NCBI RefSeq assembly: GCF_002355375.1
Contig: NZ_AP017312.1
Coordinates: 3,712,501 to 3,767,500, forward strand
Length of the DNA stretch: 55,000 nucleotides
DNA from: Aneurinibacillus soli
GTDB taxonomy: Bacteria; Bacillota; Bacilli; Aneurinibacillales; Aneurinibacillaceae
Reading direction: 5' to 3'
Below, in pieces: positions 1 through 9,192 of this stretch. Positions within the stretch are counted from its first letter, which is position 1. Each line of letters begins with the position of its first letter. The position numbers and the translations under genes were made by a program. The notes under the pieces were generated by a model. That model saw nothing but the letters and a program-made list of their open reading frames with translations, ran no database searches and was not told the origin of the DNA.

Positions 1-57
1 GGATTTCTCAATATCTTTTACCATAATTCCAACGTGTTCGATTCTTTTCACAGCCAT
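1..57 (-). CDS. VOC (glyoxalase-fold) family protein, 5' end only
   Basis: Only the first 19 codons lie in the window; the gene continues past base 1. The peptide begins MAVKRIEHVGIMVKDIEKS. A His-Val-Gly-Ile-x-Val-x-Asp stretch right after the start is the typical first strand of vicinal-oxygen-chelate proteins such as glyoxalase I, methylmalonyl-CoA epimerase and dioxygenases; the His is usually a metal ligand. The ATG at 57 was chosen over an in-frame ATG three codons earlier because a GGGAG box lies 9 bases upstream of it. The substrate cannot be told from this fragment. Confidence 0.7.
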   Translation of the reverse strand, partial: MAVKRIEHVGIMVKDIEKS

Positions 58-313
58 TTTCTTCATCTCCCTTTTTTTCCTTTTATATCCTCTATAAAGT
101 CCACTTCGTATATTCTACGAGAAACATTATTTTCCTTTGAAGAATTGTAAAAACTTGAATCAAAAAAATCGATTGGAGATCTTTTTCTCTTCTTTAGATT
201 TACGTCCTTATGTCTGGTAGAAAAACAGATTGCAGAACAATTATTTGATGACTCAAGTGATAACTACTCGTATTCATTTTTATAACCACAACCGACCACA
301 AAGGAATTTAAAG
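58..313. other. Gene-free spacer upstream of the VOC gene
   Basis: AT-rich spacer between the VOC start and the terminator of the surface-protein gene. It must contain the VOC promoter, but no convincing -35/-10 pair stands out. Short open stretches on the plus strand near 150-290 have stops and no ribosome binding site, so no gene is called. Confidence 0.5.
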
Positions 314-346
314 AAGCTGGCGTCGATAGATTATCGACGCCAGCTT
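314..346 (-). terminator. Rho-independent-like hairpin after the surface-protein gene
   Basis: A perfect 15-bp stem (314-328 with 332-346) with a 3-base loop lies 70 bases past the 3' end of the detached C-terminal domain. On the minus strand it is followed by CTTTAAATTCC, a weak T tract, so termination is plausible but not certain. Confidence 0.6.
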
Positions 347-418
347 GCGGCTTAGGGGCTTTTCTTCCATATCTATGAAACGGGGGTCTTGACCGCGAAG
401 GGTTGAGTCTCTTTTGAC

Positions 419-919
419 TTACGGGGTGTGCCCTCCGAGGTACTGGACCGTGCCGGTCGGGAAGCTGTTCCATTCCCCGTACAGATTGAACGAGCTCGAA
501 CCGGCGTGAATGCCGGACTTGCGGATAATCGTTCCGCCTTTTGGGGTAAATTGACTGTGCGAGGTCGGATCGCCAAGCACGTCGATCACGACTCCGTTTT
601 TCTTAAGAACAAAGCCTGTAGTGACCGTATTGCCCGGATCGTACATCACCAGTTCGTCATTGTAGGACTGGACGTTGGTGATGTCAAACAGATCGTAGAA
701 CACCCGGTCGATGAAGAGATACGGTATCCCCTTCTGGATTGGGAACAACGCTCGGGTATAAGCGGTCTCCTGCCCGGTCTTGAGCTTGTATTGATGGACT
801 TCCAGCTCGTAGCCGGATATTTTCTGCAAAGTGTTGCCGACGGGGTTGTAGAACAGCTGAATCGCCGTGCGTCCATTGCCCATGTCCATATATTGTGAGA
901 AATACAAGTCCTCGGGCCC
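419..919 (-). pseudogene. Detached C-terminal domain of the SLH surface protein (cut off by TAA)
   Basis: This reading frame continues directly, in the same frame, from the TAA at 920-922 that ends the upstream surface-protein gene. Its roughly 165 residues align along their length with the last residues of the intact paralogue at 18892-22692: both contain Lys-Lys-(Asn/Asp)-Gly, Ile-Asp-Val-(Leu/Ile)-Gly-Asp-Pro, Pro-Lys-Gly-Gly-Thr-Ile-Ile-Arg-Lys-Ser and a final Gln-Thr-Pro or His-Thr-Pro. The pattern loosely resembles a lamin-tail-like beta domain; that assignment is tentative. A TTG at 907 could serve as a start, but no good ribosome binding site precedes it. The frame is otherwise undamaged, so the stop is recent, a sequencing error, or read through. 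Confidence 0.8.
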
Positions 920-3900
920 TTAAGGATTCACGGTGACGTGCAGCACGACTGCCGATCCATTTGCGCCAATCACCCACACCATTGGCCAGGCTTCCCCATT
1001 CCACGTCCAGATCTTTCCGTTCAGCGTCTCCGGTCCAATTGTCGAGTCAGGAGTGCCTTGGTACATTTGGAACGTGGTTTGGTTCGGGAAGATACTCGAC
1101 AGGTCGTAGGTGATGCTGTCCTTCACACCTTGCTTCGTCCGAATCTCCACCAGTCCGTTCGGAGCGAGCGGCGCGTTGCGCACGGTGAAGTCGTAGGTTG
1201 TCGTGCCTCCCTTGCCGTCGTCTGCGGTGATCTGTACCTTCGTGCTGCCTGCGGTCGAATCTGGTGTCAGCGTGAGGAGATTTCCAGAAACGGATGCAGC
1301 GACGATGCCAGATTTTTGCGGAACGGCGGTAAAGGTCAGCGCATCGCCGTCCGGATCTTCAAACAGTTGAGTCAGATCGTACGTTCGGACATTGGTCACT
1401 CCGGCAGTCAGGACTTGTTCGGAGATGAGGCTAATGACTTCCGGGGCTTGGTTTTGTCCCGTTGAAGCCGCGTTGACCTCTAGCGGAATGGATGCTGTTG
1501 CGGTTCCTCCTCTGCTATCGCTCACTGTCAAGGCTACCTCTGTTTGACCTGCGCCAACCGGTGTTAATGTCAGGGTATCCCCGCTCACCGTTACCGTTGC
1601 GATGTTATGATCCTTTGTATCTGCTTTCAACGTCAGTGGATCATGATCCTCATCGTGCAAGTAACTAGATAAATCCAGTTGTTGTGCATTCCCTCCTACC
1701 TGCAGGGTTTGCTTAGCTATCGAGTCAACTGTCGGATTGTGATTGGTTACAGATGCTGCCTTCACCTCTACCGGAATAGATGCCGTTGCGGTTCCTCCTT
1801 TGCCATCGCTCACCGTCAATGCTACCTCTGTTTGGCCTACGCCAACCGGTGTTAATGTCAGGGTATCTCCACTCACTGTTACCGTTGCGATGCTATGATC
1901 CTTTGTATCTGCTGTCAACGTCAGTGGATCATGATCCTCATCGTGCAAGTAACTAGATAAATCTAGTTGTTGTGCATTTCCTCCTACCTGTAGGGTTTGT
2001 GAAGGAATAGTACTAACAGAAGGTTCGGCATTCGGTGGTGCGCTTACGTTCAGTTTGAATGCTTGCGTAATACTACTGCCAGCATTGGATGCTGCAACTG
2101 TCACTGTTGCCATACCCACCCGCAAAGGATGTAGAGTTAATGTACTGTCTGACAAACTTAATGTGGCAATATCAGTGTTATCGATAATTGCCGTATAGTT
2201 TAAAGGATCATTAGTCGTATTTACAAACAAAGAGTTAAAATTAAGAGTGGGGTTACTCGATCCTAACTGTACAGACTGATCAGAAATCGAATCGTTAACG
2301 GATAGGTTAAATGAAGCCGTCGTTTTCTTTCCAACTTGATCATCGGCAACAACTGTAATTTTCGCTGTTCCTTTCCCTTGCGGCATAATGGTAAGAATAT
2401 TTCCTGCAACAGACACTTTAGCAACATTATTATTCTGGGAAGCAGCCCCAAATTTCAAAGTAGGTTGCTCATCATCCTTCAGATACTGAGATAAATCTAT
2501 CGTATAATTTCCATTCGCAAGTAAAACGAGTTGAGGGTCAACAAAATTCTTAATTAGCTTTGGCGCTGTGTTTCCTCCACTAGAACCACCAGATGAACTA
2601 CCTCCCGATGAACTTTGTGAAGCAGATGATGACGTAGTTACCCCGCTAACCGCTGATGCAGGTACACCATTGGCAAGTGTCACGCCCCCCACTTTACTTG
2701 ATACCCCTGTCGTTACCTGGGACTGTGGATTATTAACTTGAAGTTGCCCGACTGAACCAGAATTATTTAGTGCCACTGATCCAGAACCATTCACTGTTAC
2801 ACTAGTAATATCTGCATTACCGGCCACTGTTACTGGGCTTGAACTCGCTACAACAACCTGCTGAACAGTTCCTTGCACGTTAACTGTTTGTGCACCATTA
2901 CTAATCGTTATTTGTTGTAGCTTCGCTGTCGGGTCTACTTCAATCGCTGCATTCGTTCTTACATCCATACTTTGTACTGTTGTACTACCTGAAGAAACGA
3001 CATGTACGTCCTGCTTAGTAACATCAACAGATTGCAGCTGTGAATCCTCAAACTCGACCGTATTTTCATCTCCACCTTCGATGCTTGTCATGCCTTTCAC
3101 TGTTAATTTCTTAGCGTAGAAATCGTTTTGAAGCATCTTTTTAATGGTTAAATTATCCAATACCGTCAGATTCGATACTGTAATATAATCACTCGCAACG
3201 ACCAAATCCCCGTCTAATATCGCTCCATTTCCGTTTAAAATAAGGTTCCCACTAAATTCTTTTTTGCCTGTCTTCGCTGGACTTCCACCCGCCACAAGCC
3301 CTAGGTACGTGATTTTCGTGATCGTTTGATTTGACGATTGAAAGTCAATGTTTGCCTTCTGGAGAACCTTCGCATTCTCTTCATTTAGTAATCCTCTAAA
3401 ATTTTCAGACACTCGATAGGCAGAACCGTTAATCGTAACCGTATCTCCCTTAATCGTGTCTATTACCGCATGATGCGAGGAAGATGTCATTCCATCCACC
3501 AATCTAGCCAAAACAGAGGCTATCTCCTGGCGTTGAACAAATTCCGTAGGGTTGAAGTTTTTCCCATCCCCTCGAAGCAGCCCCTGTTCCATTACCACTT
3601 GAACCGCTGGCTTCGCCCAGGTACTTACCTTACTTTTATCTGCAAATGGAAGATTATCCCCTTTTCCTTTTGTATCCGCCTTAATGGCATTGACCAATAA
3701 CACAGCAAGTTCTTCCCGAGTCATGGGGGTATCTGGATGAAAGTCCCCCTTTTCATCCCCCATCATAATTCCTGCTGTTTTCACTGCTTCAATAGCATCC
3801 CTGGCCCATGCAGCAGTCGAAACATCTCGAAAAGGAGATGAACTGCTTTTTTGTTTCGTTAGATGTAATACGTTTGCTATCGTTGAAGCGACTTCCTGAC

Positions 3901-4159
3901 GTGTCATCTTATCCTGTGGTCGAAAACGCCCCGTTGGATCTCCGACCATAATTCCTTGTTCTTTCACTTTCCCTACAGCATCTTTTGCCCACGCGCTGAC
4001 TTGATCAGAATCTACAAAAGAAATAGACACCGTATTTTTCTGTTCTTGTGTTTCATCAATGGTAGAAGCAGCCATAATATGAGTAGGTCCAAATAACATG
4101 GAAAGAGCAACCGTTGTCGATAAAACGTTATATCCTTTTTTGTATATCTTTTTTCTCAT
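920..4159 (-). CDS. SLH-domain surface protein with Ig/cadherin-like repeats (truncated)
   Basis: Secreted, cell-wall-anchored protein of 1079 aa. A signal peptide (MRKKIYKKGYNVLSTTVALS..., to about residue 31) is followed by three SLH domains (about 46-100, 107-160, 170-222), which in this family bind pyruvylated secondary cell-wall polymer. Next come a region rich in short beta repeats (230-510), a Ser/Gly linker near 515-535, and several cadherin/Ig-like modules carrying Asp-Gly-Lys-Gly-Gly-Thr, two of them nearly identical (DNA about 1480-2030). The ATG at 4159 is preceded by AGGGG. The protein ends at a TAA at 920-922, where the paralogue at 18892-22692 reads on for about 170 more residues; the aligned paralogue residue is Gln, so a single C-to-T change in a CAA codon would explain it. 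Confidence 0.9.
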   Translation of the reverse strand: MRKKIYKKGYNVLSTTVALSMLFGPTHIMAASTIDETQEQKNTVSISFVDSDQVSAWAKDAVGKVKEQGIMVGDPTGRFRPQDKMTRQEVASTIANVLHLTKQKSSSSPFRDVSTAAWARDAIEAVKTAGIMMGDEKGDFHPDTPMTREELAVLLVNAIKADTKGKGDNLPFADKSKVSTWAKPAVQVVMEQGLLRGDGKNFNPTEFVQRQEIASVLARLVDGMTSSSHHAVIDTIKGDTVTINGSAYRVSENFRGLLNEENAKVLQKANIDFQSSNQTITKITYLGLVAGGSPAKTGKKEFSGNLILNGNGAILDGDLVVASDYITVSNLTVLDNLTIKKMLQNDFYAKKLTVKGMTSIEGGDENTVEFEDSQLQSVDVTKQDVHVVSSGSTTVQSMDVRTNAAIEVDPTAKLQQITISNGAQTVNVQGTVQQVVVASSSPVTVAGNADITSVTVNGSGSVALNNSGSVGQLQVNNPQSQVTTGVSSKVGGVTLANGVPASAVSGVTTSSSASQSSSGGSSSGGSSGGNTAPKLIKNFVDPQLVLLANGNYTIDLSQYLKDDEQPTLKFGAASQNNNVAKVSVAGNILTIMPQGKGTAKITVVADDQVGKKTTASFNLSVNDSISDQSVQLGSSNPTLNFNSLFVNTTNDPLNYTAIIDNTDIATLSLSDSTLTLHPLRVGMATVTVAASNAGSSITQAFKLNVSAPPNAEPSVSTIPSQTLQVGGNAQQLDLSSYLHDEDHDPLTLTADTKDHSIATVTVSGDTLTLTPVGVGQTEVALTVSDGKGGTATASIPVEVKAASVTNHNPTVDSIAKQTLQVGGNAQQLDLSSYLHDEDHDPLTLKADTKDHNIATVTVSGDTLTLTPVGAGQTEVALTVSDSRGGTATASIPLEVNAASTGQNQAPEVISLISEQVLTAGVTNVRTYDLTQLFEDPDGDALTFTAVPQKSGIVAASVSGNLLTLTPDSTAGSTKVQITADDGKGGTTTYDFTVRNAPLAPNGLVEIRTKQGVKDSITYDLSSIFPNQTTFQMYQGTPDSTIGPETLNGKIWTWNGEAWPMVWVIGANGSAVVLHVTVNP

Positions 4160-4351
4160 AATCTTACCCCTATAAAATATATTAACGAAAATTAGTACCC
4201 AACAATTGAATTCAACTTCTCTATCCTGAGTATGAAATCAGTTTCTACCTTACGAATGGACACCTACATTTTCTCAAAATATATTGAGAAGTACATTACA
4301 CTTACAAAGAAACATTCGTGACTTTTGTTAATACCATCGACGAATAGCTAC

Positions 4352-4386
4352 ATTATAACAAAGCGTTCTAAACAAATTCTGAACAA
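4352..4386 (-). promoter_or_regulatory. Promoter with 11-bp-spaced direct repeats upstream of the SLH gene
   Basis: On the minus strand a perfect TATAAT (4352-4357) is preceded, after exactly 12 bases, by TTGTTT (4370-4375), and 11 bases further upstream by TTGTTC (4381-4386). The same arrangement with the same spacings occurs before the paralogous SLH gene (22921-22955). No normal -35 hexamer sits 17 bases upstream. Two direct repeats one helical turn apart over the -35 position are how OmpR/PhoB-type response regulators usually activate; the regulator is not identified. The leader would be about 185 bases. Confidence 0.6.
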
Positions 4387-4688
4387 ATCCCATAAGAAAC
4401 GAGGGTTCCATCCATTTCAGACAACAAGGTAATAAAAATTCAATTTCTGTTATTGGTGATAAGTCTGGCGATTTTTTAGGATTTATTAAAAACGGAATAG
4501 CTGAAACTGAAGTCGAAAAAGTTCGGGAGCGAAACCGTGATACACTACTTTCCATGATTCAAACCAATCGAATCTCACATGCTATTACAAAAGAAGAATC
4601 GGAATCCATTTCACAATTGGAATGGCGTCAGTTAGTGATAGAAATCATCCATAATATCCACATAAAAAAAAGCCGCCTATTCATATAA
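4383..4688 (+). pseudogene. Open frame of unknown origin, likely gene remnant
   Basis: About 101 codons stay open on the plus strand between a TGA (4380-4382) and a TAA (4686-4688). The frame lacks an ATG and ribosome binding site at its beginning; the first ATG is at 4554. The hydrophilic peptide, with runs such as GIAETEVEKVRERNRDTLLS, reads like real protein, probably the C-terminal end of a lost gene. Its 5' part overlaps the SLH promoter and its 3' end overlaps the spoVR terminator. I do not recognise the family. Confidence 0.35.
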
Positions 4689-4693
4689 GCGGC
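4664..4693 (-). terminator. Terminator of the prkA-yhbH-spoVR operon
   Basis: On the minus strand a 9-bp stem (4685-4693 with 4672-4680, one G-U pair, 4-base loop) is followed by eight T. It starts 8 bases past the spoVR stop codon, as expected for the end of the operon. Confidence 0.85.
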
Positions 4694-4701
4694 CTTCTCC
4701 T

Positions 4702-5331
4702 CTATAAAAATCTCCGATGACACTTCTTCCCGTCGTATGTGAATAGGACGCGCCGATCTTCAATCCGTGTCTCTATATGCACGGACTTCCCCCACAACTT
4801 ATACACATACGGTAGCGTCTTTTCCAAATATTTTACATCTAGTTCCATTCCCTCGAACTGATGCAGGAGACACAGTTCACCATTCTTCAAATAGTCTCCG
4901 TCCTGTACGAGAATGTATGGAAATCCCCCGTTTACTCGGCTCGTGATTAGCTGATCTCGCACCGTCTCCCACGTTTTACTTGAAATGGACCAATCATTTC
5001 CCTGCTTGGCAAACACGTACATATCCAGTTTATCGACGAGATCTTTCGTCAAATAATTGCGGATAAATGATGTATCACTGTCCATTTCCCGCACTTCAAA
5101 TATTTGTTTCCGCCCCTGCCCCGGCTTGCGCCCAAACCGATCCTGCTCTTCCTGAGTCGGATTGTTCCAGCGATCTTCGATGTCTTCAAAGATTTTTACA
5201 CCCAGATAGTACGGATTGATGCTGGTGCGTGATGGCTGCACGACACCTGCGTTCAGTTTGGCGTATTCAATCGTTTCTTCTTCGGTTAGATCCATTTCGC
5301 GCAGGATGCGCTGATGCCAGTAGGACGCCCA
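4702..5331 (-). CDS. spoVR: SpoVR, C-terminal segment (3' part of interrupted gene)
   Basis: This segment encodes the last 210 or so residues of SpoVR, a protein of the spore cortex/coat programme made in the mother cell. It begins inside the codons for Gly-Trp-Ala-Ser and continues with [12 protein letters not shown] and the family's Asn-Ala-Gly-Val-Val-Gln-Pro-Ser and Asn-Pro-Tyr-Tyr-Leu-Gly motifs. It has no start of its own; the TTG at 5346 belongs to the inserted element. The matching N-terminal segment is at 23865-24670. Joining the two at the CA dinucleotide (5330-5331 with 23865-23866) gives one uninterrupted 477-residue frame, close to the 468 aa of Bacillus subtilis SpoVR. While the 18.5-kb element is present this part has no visible promoter or start. 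Confidence 0.95.
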   Translation of the reverse strand, partial: WASYWHQRILREMDLTEEETIEYAKLNAGVVQPSRTSINPYYLGVKIFEDIEDRWNNPTQEEQDRFGRKPGQGRKQIFEVREMDSDTSFIRNYLTKDLVDKLDMYVFAKQGNDWSISSKTWETVRDQLITSRVNGGFPYILVQDGDYLKNGELCLLHQFEGMELDVKYLEKTLPYVYKLWGKSVHIETRIEDRRVLFTYDGKKCHRRFL

Positions 5332-5354
5332 GCCCTCGTTTCGCAAAGCGGCTT
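5327..5354. other. Left attachment site of element 1
   Basis: The 14-bp core GCCCAGCCCTCGTT (5327-5340) is repeated directly at 23862-23875 on the other side of the insert. The inner half-site TCGTTTCGCAAAGCGGCTT (5336-5354) is the inverted partner of 23842-23860, with 17 of 19 positions matching. Both half-sites are exactly 5 bases from the middle of the CA at 5330-5331, which fixes that dinucleotide as the likely crossover point. Confidence 0.9.
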
Positions 5355-5375
5355 GCCGCTAAGGGGAGAGTTGCT

Positions 5376-5651
5376 TTGAACAACGAAATCTTTTCAACGA
5401 AAAAATTCCTCAGATATTGCTTTTATTTAAGCATAGTTTTCATATCAATACTTACTTTTTTTCATACAAGAAAATCCCCAGCTGATACTTTATTCATAAG
5501 TTATTTAATAACCGATAAATTAATTCAAATAGGCATCATTATATTTTCTATAGGAATTATTATAATAAATGGTTCTATATATTTCATTTATCTCATGTTT
5601 CAATTAATAATTAAAGCTCAAAAATATATTAAGCACTTGTTGTCAAATTAG
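5376..5651 (+). CDS. Small membrane protein at the left end of element 1
   Basis: A 91-residue protein that appears to start at TTG 5376, 7 bases after an AAGGGGAG ribosome binding site; longer in-frame versions would begin inside spoVR. It has three hydrophobic stretches (about residues 12-28, 41-60 and 63-82) with few charges between them and a basic C-terminal tail, so it should sit in the cytoplasmic membrane. No family is recognised. It lies just inside the attachment site and is the only plus-strand gene in this part of the element, so excision would place it beside the joined ends. The base composition is strongly AT-rich like its neighbours. Confidence 0.55.
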   Translation: MNNEIFSTKKFLRYCFYLSIVFISILTFFHTRKSPADTLFISYLITDKLIQIGIIIFSIGIIIINGSIYFIYLMFQLIIKAQKYIKHLLSN

Positions 5652-5760
5652 CATAAACATCAAATGCCAAGCGCAATATACACTTGGCAATAAAGTAAAT
5701 ATTGTTCTTTTCTACACAACTGCGACTCGAAAGATACTTACTCTCACTTATTATATCAAT

Positions 5761-7449
5761 TTAGCGAAGATTAAAAAACATGTTCAATATATTATAATAT
5801 AAAGTATCTGAATAACCATAAATTATCATACATACGAGTAAAAAATGAATTATTAAATAAAACAAAGATCTAATATTTGACTTTTCATACTCATAGTAAA
5901 GTTGGGCAACAAAACCAAAAAATAACATAATAGGAAAAATAAATATAAAAATATTCAGAATTACTAGTATTAAAATAGGCATCGGAAATAAAGCCCTTAT
6001 TTGAAAAATATATATTTCACCTTTGAAATTATCAATAATGCTAAATACAAAAAGCGCTATAACCCAAACAGTTGCGCTTTTTAATGATTGGCGTTCATAA
6101 AATTCAGCTAGTGAATACAAAGTATTTCGAATGCCATCAGGGATATACAGAATAAAATCAAGCACTGAAGCAAACACTTTAGGAGTCAAATTTCTAACCG
6201 TTTTAAAAATCTCTTTACACCAGCCACACATTTTATTCCAGAAAGCTTTTTCACTTCCCTCTGCTGATACCAATTGAGGGATATAATTATCAAACTTGAC
6301 ATTACTTCTTATAAGTAATTCGTATATCTCTCCTCCGAAAAGAACAGCTTTTTTTAGAGCTGCTACAACTGCATCTTGATTTTCTTCTATACAATTACTT
6401 AATGCATTAATATAGTAATTCTTTGCTTTTCTTTGATAATGACTTTCTTGCAATTCCAAGCCTATTAACCCCAAAAATGATCCTATAACATAAGGAAGTA
6501 TTGAAACATTAACAAAGTTATCAAACAATCCTTTAAATTTCTCAGGAAGCTTTTCTATATTTTCTGCACCGGTTTCCATCAAAAGCTGACTAAGCAAATA
6601 TTTATCCATATGACTTGGTGTACCAAGAATAGCTTTAGACAAATCTACAGAAACATATAGAAGATATAAAATTACTGAGTTAAATACATAATTAACAAAA
6701 ATGAAAGCAAACTTAGTTCTTTTAATACCATATTTAGGTGTTGAGGCTATTATTATTACTTGTATTAATACTGTGATTAATATATTAATATAAAGGTACT
6801 TCACATCTTGAAATAACAAGATAAAGGAAATCAATACTTCCCTAAAGGAAACTACTCTTTCTAAATGATACAAAAATATAGAAGTATCAAATTGGTTAAT
6901 ATCCCCTTGTGTGAAGAGTTTAAGGACATATAAAGCACCAGTAACCATCGAAAGGAAAATCACTATCAAAATAAGAGTTATAAAAAAACCAAGTATTGTA
7001 GAAGGAAAAATTATAAGAATAGGACTAATCCTAGTATTAATAAGAAATGAAACAACAAGTAAAGCTAATATAGAAATCATTATATAGAACGAAATGTTTA
7101 TCTCTAACATATTATTGATATTTAACTTATTATTTAAGCTTTGGTATGTTAATATAGCTAATATCAAAGTTACATATAATGAAATAATAGCTTTTATAAT
7201 TTGCCGACGTTTTTTTAAATCTATAAAATAATTATTTATATAAAAATTCTCCAAAGAAGACAAACTATCTGAACTCTGTTTTATCTTATAAAGTAATTCA
7301 AGTAGTTTATAAAAAATATATATTTCAACTATCCAGCATACTCCTTTAACTTGTGGAAAAACCATATCAAGTTGGCTTAATAAAAACGTCAAAAATGCTA
7401 CTATCCAAATTGATTCAAAAGATAATTTTGAGTTTAAATTCTTTAACAT
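5761..7449 (-). CDS. Multi-pass membrane protein of unknown function
   Basis: A 562-residue integral membrane protein. I count about six hydrophobic segments in the N-terminal half (including regions near 15-30, 88-105, 120-140, 148-172, 215-235 and 250-270), a soluble middle part of about 150 residues (300-440) with helical, charged sequence, and three or four further membrane segments at the C-terminus. An AGGAGAG box 4 bases before ATG supports the start. Base composition is extremely AT-rich, unlike the chromosomal genes of the window. It follows the TIR gene on the same strand, 268 bases downstream and past a terminator, so the two may be separate units. No domain is recognised; a role beside the TIR protein in defence is only a guess. 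Confidence 0.7.
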   Translation of the reverse strand: MLKNLNSKLSFESIWIVAFLTFLLSQLDMVFPQVKGVCWIVEIYIFYKLLELLYKIKQSSDSLSSLENFYINNYFIDLKKRRQIIKAIISLYVTLILAILTYQSLNNKLNINNMLEINISFYIMISILALLVVSFLINTRISPILIIFPSTILGFFITLILIVIFLSMVTGALYVLKLFTQGDINQFDTSIFLYHLERVVSFREVLISFILLFQDVKYLYINILITVLIQVIIIASTPKYGIKRTKFAFIFVNYVFNSVILYLLYVSVDLSKAILGTPSHMDKYLLSQLLMETGAENIEKLPEKFKGLFDNFVNVSILPYVIGSFLGLIGLELQESHYQRKAKNYYINALSNCIEENQDAVVAALKKAVLFGGEIYELLIRSNVKFDNYIPQLVSAEGSEKAFWNKMCGWCKEIFKTVRNLTPKVFASVLDFILYIPDGIRNTLYSLAEFYERQSLKSATVWVIALFVFSIIDNFKGEIYIFQIRALFPMPILILVILNIFIFIFPIMLFFGFVAQLYYEYEKSNIRSLFYLIIHFLLVCMIIYGYSDTLYYNILNMFFNLR

Positions 7450-7621
7450 TACTCTCTCCTATATCCCCTAAATATTTATGATCCATAGTTAGAATTTTTA
7501 CAAGTTATTTTTCCAAAGACAAGCTAACAAACTTAAAGAATCAAAGCGCGTTTTTGTTATCTATAGAACAAGCTTGACCTTTAGCAGCACATTGGTACTG
7601 CGAACTATGTGGCGTCTCACT

Positions 7622-7660
7622 TGAAATAAAAATAAAAGCACCCCTGATTTCGGGGCACTT
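7622..7660 (-). terminator. Terminator after the TIR gene
   Basis: On the minus strand AAGTGCCCC (7652-7660) pairs with GGGGTGCTT (7636-7644) around a 7-base loop and is followed by TTATTTTTATTTC. It lies 57 bases after the TIR stop codon. Confidence 0.75.
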
Positions 7661-7717
7661 TCCTATGCTATAAGCCTGATTAGCAATTTGCAGCTCAAGC
7701 CAAATGACATTGATGTG

Positions 7718-8752
7718 CTATTTTTTCATTTTCGCTATCATTTCTCCTATCTTACCAAATTGATCCCCTAGTTTACATAATTGTTCAACTATTTCTCCCG
7801 TTGTCTTTGTATCGATCTCTCTAACAGAATCCATATCATCAACCACAGTTCCTTTACTTTCCTTGTTATTATCTATATTCCAATCCTTAAATAAATCTTT
7901 CATCTCTTCAAATGATAATCTATCTTGGAATGATGACAAGAAAAATTTTCCATAATTAATTGCATGTAATCGGTCACCTTGTCTTACACCTTCACGCATC
8001 AAAACTTGACCTAATTTGAAACTATATCTACTACTAGTAATTAAAAGACCTATAATCACTAAGTTTTTCAGTCCAATATATATGTAATAGTATAGATTTG
8101 TATCTTTAATATCTTTAACTGTGTCTAGTATAGTATAGTAAGCAAGCCTAGCCGCTCCAACCAGTAGTCCAACTGTAAGGATATAGAATAATAAAGCGAT
8201 GAACTTATTAATTATTTCTCTCATTCTTAAACCAAACAAAACATCTTTAAGGACCTGACTTTCTATTACCCTTTTAACAACTTTCTGCTTCTCTTCCTTT
8301 TGCGTTTCTTCCTGTTCCTTTATTTCAGTTATTTTGGATTCAAAAACTGAAATTACATGTTCAATCTTTTTTATACATTCATGTAATTCATCAATTCTAT
8401 TAGATGATATCCTTGCCCAATTAATTTCAAAATACGAATTTGGAGGTAGTACATCTCCAATAACAATAGGAATAATTAATTTATTTTCATTTTTTGCGTA
8501 GCTAATGATCGTATTTGATTCGAATCTATGATCGGAATCAATGTAATTTTCAGTAAATACCACAATAGCTACCTCGGATTTATGTACTAACTCTCGAATA
8601 TCTTCGTATACTATAGATCTTGGTAAACTAATTTCTAATTTTAGATGATAATTCGCTGTAAGTATGGTATGACCCAATTCTTTTAAACGATTTATCATAA
8701 TATCTACAACTTTATTGTCTTTCTGTGAATACGAAATATAGATATTTGCCAT
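7718..8752 (-). CDS. TIR-domain membrane protein
   Basis: A 344-residue protein. Residues 1-125 form a TIR domain: MANIYISYSQKDNKVVDIMI at the start matches the first strand and helix, followed by a Glu-Leu-Val-His-Lys-Ser-Glu-Val-Ala-Ile-Val-Val-Phe-Thr strand and a helix with Arg-Phe-Glu, where NADase TIR domains carry their catalytic Glu. A charged, coiled-coil-like stretch (130-165) follows, then two transmembrane segments (about 185-205 and 225-243) and a cytoplasmic tail. Bacterial TIR domains often consume NAD+ in antiphage systems; a membrane-anchored version could also act as a scaffold. The ribosome binding site is weak. The gene is AT-rich and lies next to another membrane-protein gene, which fits horizontally acquired defence cargo, but function is inferred. 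Confidence 0.75.
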   Translation of the reverse strand: MANIYISYSQKDNKVVDIMINRLKELGHTILTANYHLKLEISLPRSIVYEDIRELVHKSEVAIVVFTENYIDSDHRFESNTIISYAKNENKLIIPIVIGDVLPPNSYFEINWARISSNRIDELHECIKKIEHVISVFESKITEIKEQEETQKEEKQKVVKRVIESQVLKDVLFGLRMREIINKFIALLFYILTVGLLVGAARLAYYTILDTVKDIKDTNLYYYIYIGLKNLVIIGLLITSSRYSFKLGQVLMREGVRQGDRLHAINYGKFFLSSFQDRLSFEEMKDLFKDWNIDNNKESKGTVVDDMDSVREIDTKTTGEIVEQLCKLGDQFGKIGEMIAKMKK

Positions 8753-9113
8753 TTATTTAAATTCTCTCTTTCTTTAATCTTTGCTAATCTATTATATTCT
8801 ATTTTTTTACTACTTTGTATAACCTTGTTGTTAATTTCCAAGTGGATCTCTTCTACTAATAAGGATCTCGTCCTCCTTAACCAGGTGGAAGGATACGTTC
8901 AATAATATCACAGGTATCTTTTTACCCGATATACATTTCGAGCTCACTTAAGATATCTCTTCACATGTTACCTAACGCTGGAACGCCTTCTCTTCCAGCT
9001 TACGACTTCTAAGAATTCTTTCACGACTTGTTATAGCACATAATATATAATTTTTATTTCCCATACAGTCATAGAACAATATAGGATTCCAAACATTCCT
9101 CATTTAATCAAAT

Positions 9114-9143
9114 CAACTAACGGATTTTTAATTCCGTTAGTTG
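9114..9143. repeat. Perfect 11-bp inverted repeat
   Basis: CAACTAACGGA (9114-9124) and its exact complement (9133-9143) flank an 8-base AT loop. Without a strong downstream T run it is not a standard terminator; it may be an operator, a DNA structure or part of an RNA. Confidence 0.6.
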
Positions 9144-9192
9144 GTACGGCATATGATGGCCAACTCTATAGAAAATCCTCTTGCACAAGCAT

